Source: Bin25 sp965221765
GTDB taxonomy: Bacteria > Bacteroidota > Bacteroidia > Flavobacteriales > Flavobacteriaceae
Assembly (NCBI GenBank): GCA_965221765.1
Contig: OZ244911.1
Location: 2,418,001-2,482,000 of the forward strand
Direction: 5' to 3'
Length of the DNA: 64,000 bases
A program made the translations under genes and the position numbers. Below are positions 26,701-35,845 of this stretch, in pieces. A model generated the notes under the pieces. The model did not search any database. It saw only the letters and a program-made list of their open reading frames with translations, and was not told where the DNA came from. Every line of letters starts with the position of its first letter. The stretch's first letter is position 1.

Positions 26701-28104
26701 CTATTCATCAAAAATTCTTCCAGGAGCCCGATTTTCTGATCCTTTCTTACCAGTTAACCGATCCCATAGCACCTCCCGAATAGAATCAGTAATGGTCTCT
26801 ATCTTTTGAAGGACTTGTGGATAAATAGAAGCCACATTCGTTTTTTCTTGTGGATCATCTAATAAATGGTATAATTCTATTTCATTTAGTTGTATATAGT
26901 CATAAAGAATGGGAATGCCATCGTCTCTTGCTTTTTTATTTCCAATGGTGCGATATGTATGTGGGAAATAGGCTTTCCAATGACGATGTCTAATAGCTTG
27001 AAGTTCGTTTTGACCATAGTAAAACAATACGTTCTCATGTTTTGAAATTTGCCGATGATCACTGAAAACCTCTTTATACGATCGCCCATCAATTTTTAAA
27101 TGTGGTTGCCTTCCCTGTGTATATTCGATAATTGTCGGCAACCAATCAATGGCCATCATGCTAGATTCAATTTGTTGATTTGGTGGAATATGCTTTGGAT
27201 ACCAAATGATGCTTGGAACTCTCACACCACCTTCCCATACCGTTCCTTTCCCTTCACGGAAAATTCCTAATGATCCAGCATGTGCTCCATAAGACAACCA
27301 TGGAACATTATCAGAAGTAAAAATAATCATTGTCTTATCGTGGAGATTATGTTCTTGGAGTGCTTGCAAGATTTGACCAACCGAATGATCTATTTCATGA
27401 ATCACATCACCATACAATCCTCTAGATTGACTTCTTAAAAAATATGGATGGGCAAATAATGGCACATGGGGTTGAGGATGAGGGATGTATAAAAAAAAAG
27501 GATTATCCTTATTTCTTTTTATAAAATCAATTGATTTCCTAGTAATCGAATCGGTAAAATACGTCTGATCATTTAACTCCTTTAGGGGCGTTTCATTTTC
27601 ATAAAGATATAATGGAGGGAATTCATACTGTGGATGATATGGCCACATATCGTTAGAATACAAAATGCCATAAAACTTATCGAAGCCATGTTTGCGAGGC
27701 ATAAACATGGGAGCATCTCCGAGATGCCATTTTCCAAAAATGGCTGTAGCATATCCTTGTTCTTTTAGTAATTCTGGCAGTAATTCTTCATTAGGATTAA
27801 TGCCAATTTCTGAATTGGGGCCTAATGCTTGGTGAATGCCAATTCGATTGGCATAGCAACCCATTAAAATAGACGCACAAAAAGCCGAACAAACCAGCTG
27901 GGATACATAATACGAGGTAAGAAAAGCTCCTTGTTTGGCTAGTTGGTTAATATTGGGAGTTTTAATATCTTTTGCTCCATAAATCCCCAAATCGCCATAT
28001 CCCAAATCATCGGTAAGGATAAAAATGATATTTGGAAGCTCATCGTTGTCTTGTTGGCAACTAAAACAAATGATTAATAGAATTATAGAAAGAGATTTAG
28101 ACAC
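26701..28104 (-). CDS. Arylsulfatase-like lipoprotein with a broken formylglycine motif
   Basis: 467 residues from a GTG at 28104, which gives a clean lipoprotein signal (KSLSIILLIICFSC, Cys16). An ATG at 28149 would add 15 residues. Type I sulfatase fold: metal site 'TDDLGYGDLG', 'GKWHLG', 'HPQPHVPLFAH' and 'IFTSDN'. The modifiable motif should be C-x-P/A-x-R. Here residues 72-76 are C-S-A-F-C, so the Arg needed for formylglycine formation is Cys, and the later conserved 'GRY' is 'GCY'. The enzyme is probably inactive as a sulfatase or has changed chemistry. Confidence 0.85.
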   Translation of the reverse strand: MSKSLSIILLIICFSCQQDNDELPNIIFILTDDLGYGDLGIYGAKDIKTPNINQLAKQGAFLTSYYVSQLVCSAFCASILMGCYANRIGIHQALGPNSEIGINPNEELLPELLKEQGYATAIFGKWHLGDAPMFMPRKHGFDKFYGILYSNDMWPYHPQYEFPPLYLYENETPLKELNDQTYFTDSITRKSIDFIKRNKDNPFFLYIPHPQPHVPLFAHPYFLRSQSRGLYGDVIHEIDHSVGQILQALQEHNLHDKTMIIFTSDNVPWLSYGAHAGSLGIFREGKGTVWEGGVRVPSIIWYPKHIPPNQQIESSMMAIDWLPTIIEYTQGRQPHLKIDGRSYKEVFSDHRQISKHENVLFYYGQNELQAIRHRHWKAYFPHTYRTIGNKKARDDGIPILYDYIQLNEIELYHLLDDPQEKTNVASIYPQVLQKIETITDSIREVLWDRLTGKKGSENRAPGRIFDE

Positions 28105-28268
28105 GAGTTGTTTTGTTTCTAAAATATAAATCGAATGAGAAATAAACACTTGATCCCTTCAATATCAATGATGAAAGATATCTAAATTGCTTGAAAGCGG
28201 TCATAAGGGTTTAGAATTTCTAATCCCCTAGTTTTTCATAATAAAACCAATCCAATATATATCCTTAT

Positions 28269-28276
28269 TAAATTTG
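28269..28276 (+). promoter_or_regulatory. Candidate -7 box (TAAATTTG) of the MNT/HEPN pair
   Basis: Perfect TAnnTTTG match 24 bases before the nucleotidyltransferase start; no clear -33 TTTG. Confidence 0.45.
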
Positions 28277-28300
28277 CCGTTGATAGGTTATCTCTAATAA

Positions 28301-28612
28301 ATGCTCACAAAAAAACAACAAGAAATTATTATCGAAAAGTTCAAGCCCTTAAATCCGACGAGGATAGCCGTTTTTGGTTCTTATGCTAGAAATGAAGAAA
28401 ACAAACTTAGTGATATCGATTTATTATACTCTACTACATCAGATGTGAGTTTCTATGATCGAATGCGTTTGAAATTTGAACTAACCGAATTACTAGAAAA
28501 AAAAATTGATTTAGGCCCCTTTGATGCTATCAAAGATTCTGTAAAAGATTCTATTTTGAAAGATGCGGTTACGTTTTATAAAGTTGAAAAAGCAAAAAGC
28601 AGAACGGAGTGA
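28301..28612 (+). CDS. mntA: MNT-type nucleotidyltransferase, putative antitoxin
   Basis: 103 residues, a minimal nucleotidyltransferase. The motif G26-S27-x10-D38-x-D40 ('FGSYARNEENKLSDIDLL') is exact. In known HEPN/MNT systems the MNT protein silences the HEPN RNase by adding AMP to a tyrosine. The downstream HEPN gene overlaps this one by 50 bases, which fits a toxin-antitoxin operon. Confidence 0.85.
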   Translation: MLTKKQQEIIIEKFKPLNPTRIAVFGSYARNEENKLSDIDLLYSTTSDVSFYDRMRLKFELTELLEKKIDLGPFDAIKDSVKDSILKDAVTFYKVEKAKSRTE

Positions 28613-28943
28613 CTTAGAAATACTCGCCGATGTCAAAAAGTGCATTTTAAGAATTTGTAAGGTAAGAGACAACCTATTATACGCCGATTCGAAAGTTGAA
28701 CAATGGGTATCGGACGACTTATTTGAATTGAACTTCAGCAAAATCGGAGAAGCTTTTAAGAGCTTGTCCCCTAGATTAAAAAAAGCGTTTCAGGACATTG
28801 ATTGGGCTTCATACCAAAAATCAAGAGATTATATAGTCCACGAATATTTTAATCTTCAACACGATGCCTTTTTGGAGAAATCAATTGATGAGATCCCTCA
28901 GTTAGAAACTAGAATCGATCAAGTATTAGAATCCCTCCATTAG
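28563..28943 (+). CDS. hepT: HEPN-domain protein, putative RNase toxin
   Basis: 126 residues, all-helical, with the HEPN catalytic motif R88-x4-H93-x-Y95 ('RDYIVHEYF'). R and H cut RNA in HepT-type toxins, and Y95 sits where MntA AMPylates its partner. The start is ATG 28563 or TTG 28584; both overlap mntA. Complete and apparently intact, in contrast with the other accessory genes of the window. Confidence 0.85.
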   Translation: MRLRFIKLKKQKAERSDLEILADVKKCILRICKVRDNLLYADSKVEQWVSDDLFELNFSKIGEAFKSLSPRLKKAFQDIDWASYQKSRDYIVHEYFNLQHDAFLEKSIDEIPQLETRIDQVLESLH

Positions 28944-29202
28944 ATCGAGACATAGTCAATTTCTACTGTGACTTAAGAAACAAGCCCCTATCTTACGAGA
29001 CAAAGGTAAAAGATGTTAGATTAGATTTAATCTATCTTGGCTTTGGTTTCTAAAACGCCCTACTATGGTTTGGATTTTTATCACCATTTTGGATGCTTCG
29101 ATTGAGTCAACTATCCATGATTTTTTAGAACAATAAAACACATTTCTCATTAAGTCATTTGATTTCACTTTGATATTTTAGAATCATCAAATCCCAATCT
29201 CT

Positions 29203-30270
29203 ATGGATCGATACTCTTTATTAATGCAACGATGTTTGCAATTGGCCAAAAAAGGATTGGGAAGCACCTATCCCAACCCTCTCGTTGGGGCTCTTATAGT
29301 TCACCATGGACGAATTATTGGTCAAGGATATCATTACAAAGCTGGTTTAGCACATGCCGAAGTAAAAGCCATACAATCTGTTAAAGATCCTGCCAAACTC
29401 AAAGAATCTACTCTCATTGTTAATCTTGAACCATGTAATCATTTTGGGAAAACACCACCTTGTACTCATGCCATCATTAAAAGTGAGATAAAAAAAGTGG
29501 TTATTGGAACCCAAGATCCATATCCCCAAGTCAATGGACAAGGAATTCAAATGTTAAAAAATCATGGAATCAAAGTCATCCAAAGAGTTGAAGAAGCATC
29601 TTGTCTAAAAAATAATAAACGTTTTTTTTGTTTTATAAATAACAAGCGTCCCTATATTATTTTAAAATGGGCTCAATCACTAGATGGTTATATGGCCCCT
29701 CCAAAAGCTAATCGAGTACCAAACCAACCTTTTTGGTTGACCAACCCCTCGAGCAGAAAATTGGTTCACCAGTGGAGGTTTCAAGAAAATGCCATTTTAG
29801 TTGGTAGTCAAACAGCAATTGATGATAATCCAAATCTTTTGACTCGATACTGGGAAAAACCTCCAAGAAAAGAAATTCGAGTGCTTATTGATCCACAACT
29901 AAGAGTTTCTAAAAAATCACAACTCTTGGATGGAAACACGTTGACTTATATTTTAACGAATCAATCTGCATCGTATAAATCTCAAAATATAGAGGTCCTA
30001 AAAATGAATGATCACTATCCTATTTCCATCGATAAATTACTATACCAATTATATCTAAAAAAGATTCAATCCGTCATCGTAGAAGGAGGACAAAAAACCC
30101 TCCAATATTTTATCAATTCTTCGCTTTGGGATGAAGCTAGAATATTTACTTCACCCCAACTTCTGAAAGATGGTTTAATGGCACCAAAACTCGAAACGTC
30201 CAATGATTTGACAGAACGTTTTAGGATTAAAAATGATCGATTAAAAATCATTTATCGAACTTCAATTTAG
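29203..30270 (+). CDS. ribD: Bifunctional riboflavin biosynthesis deaminase/reductase
   Basis: 355 residues with two domains. The N-terminal deaminase has zinc ligands H51 (HAE) and C78/C87 ('EPCNHFGKTPPC'). The C-terminal reductase starts near 145 ('RPYIILKWAQSLDGYMAP') and shows 'VEGGQKTLQYFI'. It performs the second and third steps of riboflavin synthesis. No FMN riboswitch is visible upstream. The last 23 bases overlap the convergent thioesterase. Confidence 0.95.
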   Translation: MDRYSLLMQRCLQLAKKGLGSTYPNPLVGALIVHHGRIIGQGYHYKAGLAHAEVKAIQSVKDPAKLKESTLIVNLEPCNHFGKTPPCTHAIIKSEIKKVVIGTQDPYPQVNGQGIQMLKNHGIKVIQRVEEASCLKNNKRFFCFINNKRPYIILKWAQSLDGYMAPPKANRVPNQPFWLTNPSSRKLVHQWRFQENAILVGSQTAIDDNPNLLTRYWEKPPRKEIRVLIDPQLRVSKKSQLLDGNTLTYILTNQSASYKSQNIEVLKMNDHYPISIDKLLYQLYLKKIQSVIVEGGQKTLQYFINSSLWDEARIFTSPQLLKDGLMAPKLETSNDLTERFRIKNDRLKIIYRTSI

Positions 30271-30652
30271 ATGCCAAATAGGAAGGCACTGGGATTGGTC
30301 TTTTTGTCTTTGAAGATAAAAAGGCTAGTTTGGTATAGCCTGAACAGATCAGTTGATTGTTTTGATTAAATACTTTATAAGCTAATTCTAATGAGGCTTT
30401 AGGATATTTAACTGCCTGTATTTCAATATGATAAGAATCTCCAAAACATAAAGGATTATGGTATTTCAAACGCAATTCAACGACTGGAGATATGATTCCC
30501 TTTTTTTCCATTTCTACATAAGGCGTATTTAAATTATTGAGCCAATCAATTCTTGCTTCTTCAAAATAAAGCGCATAATTGGAATGATGAACCACTCCCA
30601 TTTGGTCAGTTTCAGCATATCTAATGGTTTTTTTCTTGGTTAAAAATTTCAT
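30248..30652 (-). CDS. Acyl-CoA thioesterase, 4-hydroxybenzoyl-CoA/YbgC type
   Basis: 134-residue single hot-dog domain. The active-site block 'DQMGVVHHSNYALYFEEAR' spans residues 16-34, with the catalytic Asp at 16. Family members hydrolyse acyl-CoA or acyl-ACP esters; YbgC-type proteins act with the Tol-Pal envelope system in some bacteria. The substrate is not predictable. Confidence 0.88.
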   Translation of the reverse strand: MKFLTKKKTIRYAETDQMGVVHHSNYALYFEEARIDWLNNLNTPYVEMEKKGIISPVVELRLKYHNPLCFGDSYHIEIQAVKYPKASLELAYKVFNQNNQLICSGYTKLAFLSSKTKRPIPVPSYLASKLKFDK

Positions 30653-30832
30653 TATTCAATGGTATTTATTTGATTTTCAATTAAGTATAATTTTTTAGAA
30701 AAAAACTCATTTTTTTGGTCTAAATTTTTATTAAAACAACTATTTTCGATACGAGGAACGAACGATTTTTTGGTGCATTTATCTCTCCATATTATATCAT
30801 AAAATTAGATTTTTTAGAGCATTCAAAATTTG

Positions 30833-32281
30833 ATGAATAACCAAAACTTAGAATTAATTTGGAATAAATGCTTAGAATTCATCAAAGACAATATTCAATC
30901 TGAAAAAGAGTTTTCAACTTGGTTTGATTATATTGTTCCCATTGATTTAAAAAATAAGGAATTTACTATTCAAGTACCGACATATTTCGTCTATGAGACT
31001 CTTGAAGCAAAGTATTTGGATTTAATTCAATCGGCTCTTACAAAACAGTTGGGACCTCGTGTTAAATTGATGTACACCATCGAATCAAAAGATAAGCCTA
31101 AGCCCCCTAGTGGGATACGATCCCCGAAATTTCAAGCCATAGGAAGTCTTGATTTTCAAAACCAAAAAAGACCTTTAAACATCATCCATTCTGAAAAACC
31201 TGACCGTTTTGAAATTTCAGGTCTTAAGAATGAACATTTTAGCCCGGATTTAAATTCAGACTATACCTTTGAAAATTTTGCGGAAGGTGATTCCAATAGA
31301 CTAGCTCGTTCGGTTTCATTAGAAGTAGCTAAAAATCCTGGTGGAACGGCTTTTAATCCTCTTTTTATACATAGTAAAGTTGGATTGGGAAAAACCCATA
31401 TTATCAATGCAGTTGGTTTACAAATAAAAGCCGATTTTAAAAGCAAAAACGTAGTCTATGTTTCTTCAGAAAAATTTACAGAACAATTTATTGTAGCTAG
31501 TCTGCATAAAGATAGAAATAAAATCAATAATTTCATCCATTTCTATCAACAATTGGATGTATTAATCATCGATGATATTCAGTTTTTGATGGGAAAAGAA
31601 AAAACCCAAGGGGCTCTTTATAATATTTTTAATTTTTTACATCAAAATAACAAACAGATTGTTATGACAGCCGATATCTCACCTAAAAACATGGAAGATA
31701 TTGAAAATCGACTTTTGTCAAGATTTAAATGGGGATTAACTGCTGAAATAAACAAACCAGATGTTGAAACACGTAAAAACATCATCAAATTAAAAACCAA
31801 GCATCTTGGTTTACATCTAAACGAAAGTGTTTTGGATTTACTATCAGAAAAAATAGATTCTAATATTCGAGATATCGAAGGAGCCCTTGTGGCCATATTA
31901 GCTGAAGCATCATTTAATAAAGTTCCCATTAATGCAGAACTAGCCATGGGTGTCGTCAGCAGATTAATTTCTGAAAAATCAACTCTAGAACAAATTCCAT
32001 TCCATGTCATCGAAGATATTGTGGTCCAATATTTTGAAGTTGATAGCAAAGATTTACGGACAAAAACCAAACGAAGGGATGTGGTAGAACCCAGACAATT
32101 GGTAATGCATTTTACAAAAAAGTATACGAATCTATCTTTTCAAAAAATCGGTAAATTAATGGGCAATGTCAATCATGCCACCGTGATTTATTCCGTACGA
32201 AAAGTAGAAGAATTTAAATTACACGACCGTATTTACAGAAATACCTACGATGCAATCGATGAAAAAATCAAAAATTATTAA
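30833..32281 (+). CDS. dnaA: Chromosomal replication initiator DnaA
   Basis: 482 residues. Four domains: N-terminal helicase-interaction domain, a linker, AAA+ ATPase with Walker A 'KVGLGKTHIIN' and Walker B 'LIIDDIQFL', and the C-terminal DNA-binding domain with signature 'GNVNHATVIYSVRKVEE' matching the family 'R.HTTV..A' helix (N-H-A-T-V). The ATG at 30833 is preferred over a TTG one codon before it. No DnaA-box cluster is seen around it, so oriC is elsewhere. Confidence 0.97.
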   Translation: MNNQNLELIWNKCLEFIKDNIQSEKEFSTWFDYIVPIDLKNKEFTIQVPTYFVYETLEAKYLDLIQSALTKQLGPRVKLMYTIESKDKPKPPSGIRSPKFQAIGSLDFQNQKRPLNIIHSEKPDRFEISGLKNEHFSPDLNSDYTFENFAEGDSNRLARSVSLEVAKNPGGTAFNPLFIHSKVGLGKTHIINAVGLQIKADFKSKNVVYVSSEKFTEQFIVASLHKDRNKINNFIHFYQQLDVLIIDDIQFLMGKEKTQGALYNIFNFLHQNNKQIVMTADISPKNMEDIENRLLSRFKWGLTAEINKPDVETRKNIIKLKTKHLGLHLNESVLDLLSEKIDSNIRDIEGALVAILAEASFNKVPINAELAMGVVSRLISEKSTLEQIPFHVIEDIVVQYFEVDSKDLRTKTKRRDVVEPRQLVMHFTKKYTNLSFQKIGKLMGNVNHATVIYSVRKVEEFKLHDRIYRNTYDAIDEKIKNY

Positions 32282-32292
32282 ATTTTTGATAG

Positions 32293-32757
32293 ATGGGATA
32301 TGTAGTGCGAGTGCTCATGGTTTGTTTGGGTAATTATTGTAGAAGTCCTTTAGCCGAAGGTATTTTAAAATCAAAACTCAAAAATTCTGATATTGAAGTT
32401 GATTCGGCAGGAACTGCTGGATGGCATTCAGGTAATAAACCCCATCACCAAAGTATAAAGGTGGCTCAGCAACATGGCATCGATATTTCAAATCAACTAG
32501 GACGAAAACTAGTCCCTGAAGACCTCGATTATTTTACTCATATCTATGCCATGGATCGGAATAACTATCAGAATATCATCGATATGTGTCGAAACAAAGC
32601 TCAAAAGGTTAAAGTAAAAATGATCCTTGAAAACGAACAATCTGTTCCTGATCCGTATGGAAAATCTGACCAAGGATTTCTAGCGACCTATCAATTACTT
32701 GATCAAGCCTGCCAGATGATAGCGGATGAATTATCAAATTCCAAGCATCACTCATAA
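32293..32757 (+). CDS. Low-molecular-weight protein tyrosine phosphatase
   Basis: 154 residues. The active-site loop C-x5-R-S ('VCLGNYCRSPLAEGI') is near residues 10-24, and the general-acid segment 'VPDPYGKSDQGF' comes in the C-terminal half. Cysteine-dependent phosphatase, cytosolic. It starts 11 bases after dnaA, so it is likely co-transcribed with it. Confidence 0.93.
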   Translation: MGYVVRVLMVCLGNYCRSPLAEGILKSKLKNSDIEVDSAGTAGWHSGNKPHHQSIKVAQQHGIDISNQLGRKLVPEDLDYFTHIYAMDRNNYQNIIDMCRNKAQKVKVKMILENEQSVPDPYGKSDQGFLATYQLLDQACQMIADELSNSKHHS

Positions 32758-32788
32758 GATACTTCTTTTGAGGTCTATGCGATTTATC

Positions 32789-33469
32789 TCATAATTTTTT
32801 ATACAAATCTGGACGCCTATTTTTTGTATTTTCTATGCTCATTTGATCTCTCCATTGATCAATTGCAGTTTGGTTGCCAGACAACAAGACCTTTGGAACC
32901 TTCCAACCATTAAATATGCGGGGCCTGGTATAAATAGGAGCTTCAATTAAATCATCTTGAAAACTATCCCCTAATGCAGAAGATAAATCTGAAATAACAC
33001 CTGGGATTAATCGAACAATTGCATCGCTAAATATCATTGCTGCCATTTCACCACCAGATAACACATAATTACCCACCGAAATTTCTTTTGTGATTAAGTG
33101 ATCCCTAATTCGTTGATCGACTCCTTTATAATGCCCACAGAGTAATAATAAATTCTTCTTTGTAGAATAATAATTGGCTGTTTTTTGATTTAATAATTCC
33201 CCATCAGGAGCGAAATAGATAATCTCATCATAATCTCGTTGGCTTTTAAGAAAGTTGAGGCATTTGAAAATAGGTTCTATTTTTATGACCAATCCGGCCC
33301 CACCACCAAAAGGATAATCATCTACTTGACTTCTTGGAGGTAGAGCATGCTGTCGTATATCATGATAATAAATTTCCAATAACTGAGATTTTAAAGCTCT
33401 GTTGACAATGGAATGTCCAAATGGGCCTTCCATCATTCCTGGAAATAAAGTGACAATGTCAATTCGCAT
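32789..33469 (-). CDS. trmD: tRNA (guanine37-N1)-methyltransferase
   Basis: 226 residues, SPOUT-class. Makes m1G37 next to the anticodon and so prevents frameshifting. Motifs: 'IVTLFPGMMEGPFGHSIVNRALK', 'DDYPFGGGAGLV', 'LCGHYKGVDQRI', and the knot region 'ISVGNYVLSGGEMAAM'. It is normally next to rplS and rpsP in many bacteria; here it is separate and 36 bases downstream of htrA. Confidence 0.96.
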   Translation of the reverse strand: MRIDIVTLFPGMMEGPFGHSIVNRALKSQLLEIYYHDIRQHALPPRSQVDDYPFGGGAGLVIKIEPIFKCLNFLKSQRDYDEIIYFAPDGELLNQKTANYYSTKKNLLLLCGHYKGVDQRIRDHLITKEISVGNYVLSGGEMAAMIFSDAIVRLIPGVISDLSSALGDSFQDDLIEAPIYTRPRIFNGWKVPKVLLSGNQTAIDQWRDQMSIENTKNRRPDLYKKL

Positions 33470-33504
33470 TGTTTGACAATTTCCTATGGCATTTCGTTTG
33501 AAGG

Positions 33505-34872
33505 TTAGTAAACCAAAGTCAATTGTTCTCCTTCTGGTGATAGAACTTTGATAGTTTTAATTTCTTCATTTCTTCTTTTAATGGCACGGATATCATCGAT
33601 ATTTTCAACTTTAAAATCATTAATTTCTATGATTTGATAGTCTAAGTATTTCGATAAACTAATACGTGAAACACTGGATATGATTAAGGCCCCTTTTGGA
33701 TAACGACCATCTTTTTGAGGTTTTATTTCTATGATTTCCATACCACCAAAAGTCTCAATGACTGATTTTGTCAAGGTGACTATAACATTTTTTAATTGAT
33801 CATCTCTTTTATAAGTAATGTTGACCTGATCGCCTGGTCGTTTGCTAAACAAACGACCATGTAAATCAGCATATTTATTGATTTTATGTCCATCGATTGT
33901 TTTGATGATATCACCTGGTTTTAAATTTGCCTGGCTAGCTCCAGTTTCGGGAAAGACTTCACTGATATAAAATCCCTCTGTATCTTGGATTTGGAGTTGT
34001 TCTGCAAATTTGCCAGTTAATGAATTACCAGCGACTCCCAAAATACCTTTTTGAATATCTCCATATTCCATTAAATCTTCAAATACTTTTCGAACAATAT
34101 TGCTTGGAATAGCAAAAGAATAGCCAACATATCCACCGGTTTGGGTTGAAATTTTTGTATTAATTCCAATCAGTTCACCTTGTGTATTGACCAATGCACC
34201 ACCAGAATTACCTATATTGACTGCAGCATCAGTTTGAATAAAAACTTCGTTTTTATTATCCCTTAAATTAGAATCTCTACTTTTTGCACTGATAATACCA
34301 GCCGTTACCGTTGAAGTCAAATTCAAAGGATTCCCCACGGTTAAAACCCATTCGCCGATTTGAGCATTATCTGAATCTCCAAAAACCATATATGGCAATG
34401 GATTTTCAGGTTCTATTTTTAAAATGGCTAAATCGGTATCGGGATTGACTTTCAGAACTTCACCTTCAAAAGTGCGGTTATCGTTTAAAGTCACCTCTAT
34501 CCCATTATTATTTTCAATGACATGATAGTTGGTAATTAAATAACCATCGGGAGATACAATTACTCCGGAACCGACAACCGAAGCAGAACTTGATCTTCTG
34601 TACCATGTACTATTAATGGTTTTAATAGATTTAATATGTACTACTTTGTTTACCACATCACTAGCAACTTCTACAAAATCGGTAGGTTTTAAGGGATAAG
34701 TAGTATCTGAATAACGATAAGTTGTGGGAATGATTCGCGATTTGGATTCAAAGTCTGGAAGCTCAGCATTCTTAATGTTATTATCTGGCAAAATCATAAA
34801 AAAATAAAACAGTAAAAAACTTAGAAAAGAGCTCATTAGAGCAATTCCAAATGTTTTGGCAGTCTTTTTCAT
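33505..34872 (-). CDS. degQ: HtrA/DegP-type envelope serine protease
   Basis: 455 residues. An N-terminal membrane anchor (about 8-28) is followed by a trypsin-like domain with catalytic triad H117 ('ITNYHVIE'), D147 ('DTDLAILKI') and S223 ('NIGNSGGAL'). Two PDZ domains follow, the first with 'GILGVAGNSL...PGDIIKTIDGHKI', the second shorter at the C-terminus. Periplasmic quality-control protease. A TAATTTTG box lies 32 bases upstream. Confidence 0.94.
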   Translation of the reverse strand: MKKTAKTFGIALMSSFLSFLLFYFFMILPDNNIKNAELPDFESKSRIIPTTYRYSDTTYPLKPTDFVEVASDVVNKVVHIKSIKTINSTWYRRSSSASVVGSGVIVSPDGYLITNYHVIENNNGIEVTLNDNRTFEGEVLKVNPDTDLAILKIEPENPLPYMVFGDSDNAQIGEWVLTVGNPLNLTSTVTAGIISAKSRDSNLRDNKNEVFIQTDAAVNIGNSGGALVNTQGELIGINTKISTQTGGYVGYSFAIPSNIVRKVFEDLMEYGDIQKGILGVAGNSLTGKFAEQLQIQDTEGFYISEVFPETGASQANLKPGDIIKTIDGHKINKYADLHGRLFSKRPGDQVNITYKRDDQLKNVIVTLTKSVIETFGGMEIIEIKPQKDGRYPKGALIISSVSRISLSKYLDYQIIEINDFKVENIDDIRAIKRRNEEIKTIKVLSPEGEQLTLVY

Positions 34873-34903
34873 TTTAATTAGGTTTATTCTATTATTACAG
34901 ACG

Positions 34904-34911
34904 CAAAATTA
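34904..34911 (-). promoter_or_regulatory. Candidate -7 box (TAATTTTG) of the htrA gene
   Basis: Perfect TAnnTTTG match at a suitable distance before the htrA ATG at 34872; no good -33 TTTG. Confidence 0.45.
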
Positions 34912-34994
34912 CTTGATTTGTTAAATGGAATAAGAAAGTTTAACAAAATTTTAACATTATTACCAAATAATGATTATGTTGGTCTTAGTAAAAC

Positions 34995-35003
34995 TGTGGA
35001 TAA
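34995..35003 (-). promoter_or_regulatory. Single perfect DnaA box (TTATCCACA)
   Basis: The plus strand reads TGTGGATAA, the exact 9-mer bound by DnaA, in the divergent htrA-dapF control region. It is isolated, so a regulatory or titration site rather than an origin, or chance. Confidence 0.4.
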
Positions 35004-35056
35004 CTATTTCAAATATAATGGTTCGTTTTTATTTTGTAAAAGAATTTATATAACCC

Positions 35057-35845
35057 ATGATTATTGAATTTTTTAAATACCAAGGGACAGGAAACGATTT
35101 TATTTTAATAGATAATATGGATGGTAATTTCATAGGATTAAGTAGAAAGAATATCCATCGATTTTGTAATCGCCACTTTGGAATCGGTGCTGATGGATTA
35201 ATTCTTTTAGAAAAAAGTCAAGTCGCTAGTTTTCACATGAAATATTATAATGCGGATGGTAATGAAGGTAGTTTGTGTGGCAATGGGAGTCGTTGTGCTA
35301 TAAAATTTGCTCATAGCCATTCTTGGATTGGAGCTGACGCTCAATTTGAAGCATTCGATGGCATACACGAAGCCAAAATTTTAAAAGATCAACGAATATC
35401 CATTGCTTTTAATGATATTGATCAACTAGAAAAATATGACGAAGCTGTCATCTGTGATTCTGGATCTCCACATTATGTCAAAGCAGTTGAAAATATCAAA
35501 ACAATAGATATGATACCCCTTGCAAAATCAATTCGCTTTAATTCTCGATTTCAATCAGATGGTATTAACGTGAATTATATTCAAAAGCTAAGCTTCAATG
35601 AGTTTGCAATTCGCACCTATGAACGAGGTGTAGAAAATGAAACACTGGCCTGTGGCACTGGTGTTGTAGCTTCAGCATTATCTGTGGATTTTTTAGGATT
35701 GTCTGATGCCGATCAATTATTATTTCAAACGAAAGGAGGGCCATTGGAAGTTCATTTTAAAAAAGAAAAATCAAACTACAAACACATTTCTTTAATCGGT
35801 ACTGCTAAAGAAGTTTTTAGAGGTTATATAAATTTCCAAACATGA
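35057..35845 (+). CDS. dapF: Diaminopimelate epimerase
   Basis: 262 residues. Converts LL- to meso-diaminopimelate for lysine and peptidoglycan. Both catalytic cysteines are present: C74 in 'EGSLCGNGSRC' and the second in 'ENETLACGTGVVASA'. The N-terminal 'KYQGTGNDFILID' is intact. Its TGA overlaps the ATG of the acetyltransferase (ATGA), starting a three-gene operon with mltG. Confidence 0.96.
   Translation: MIIEFFKYQGTGNDFILIDNMDGNFIGLSRKNIHRFCNRHFGIGADGLILLEKSQVASFHMKYYNADGNEGSLCGNGSRCAIKFAHSHSWIGADAQFEAFDGIHEAKILKDQRISIAFNDIDQLEKYDEAVICDSGSPHYVKAVENIKTIDMIPLAKSIRFNSRFQSDGINVNYIQKLSFNEFAIRTYERGVENETLACGTGVVASALSVDFLGLSDADQLLFQTKGGPLEVHFKKEKSNYKHISLIGTAKEVFRGYINFQT

Noticed and set aside
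29100..29202. FMN riboswitch before ribD
   Set aside because: None of the conserved FMN-element segments is present.
30653..30832. Replication origin upstream of dnaA
   Set aside because: No TTATCCACA-type boxes are clustered there; the only perfect box is at 34995.
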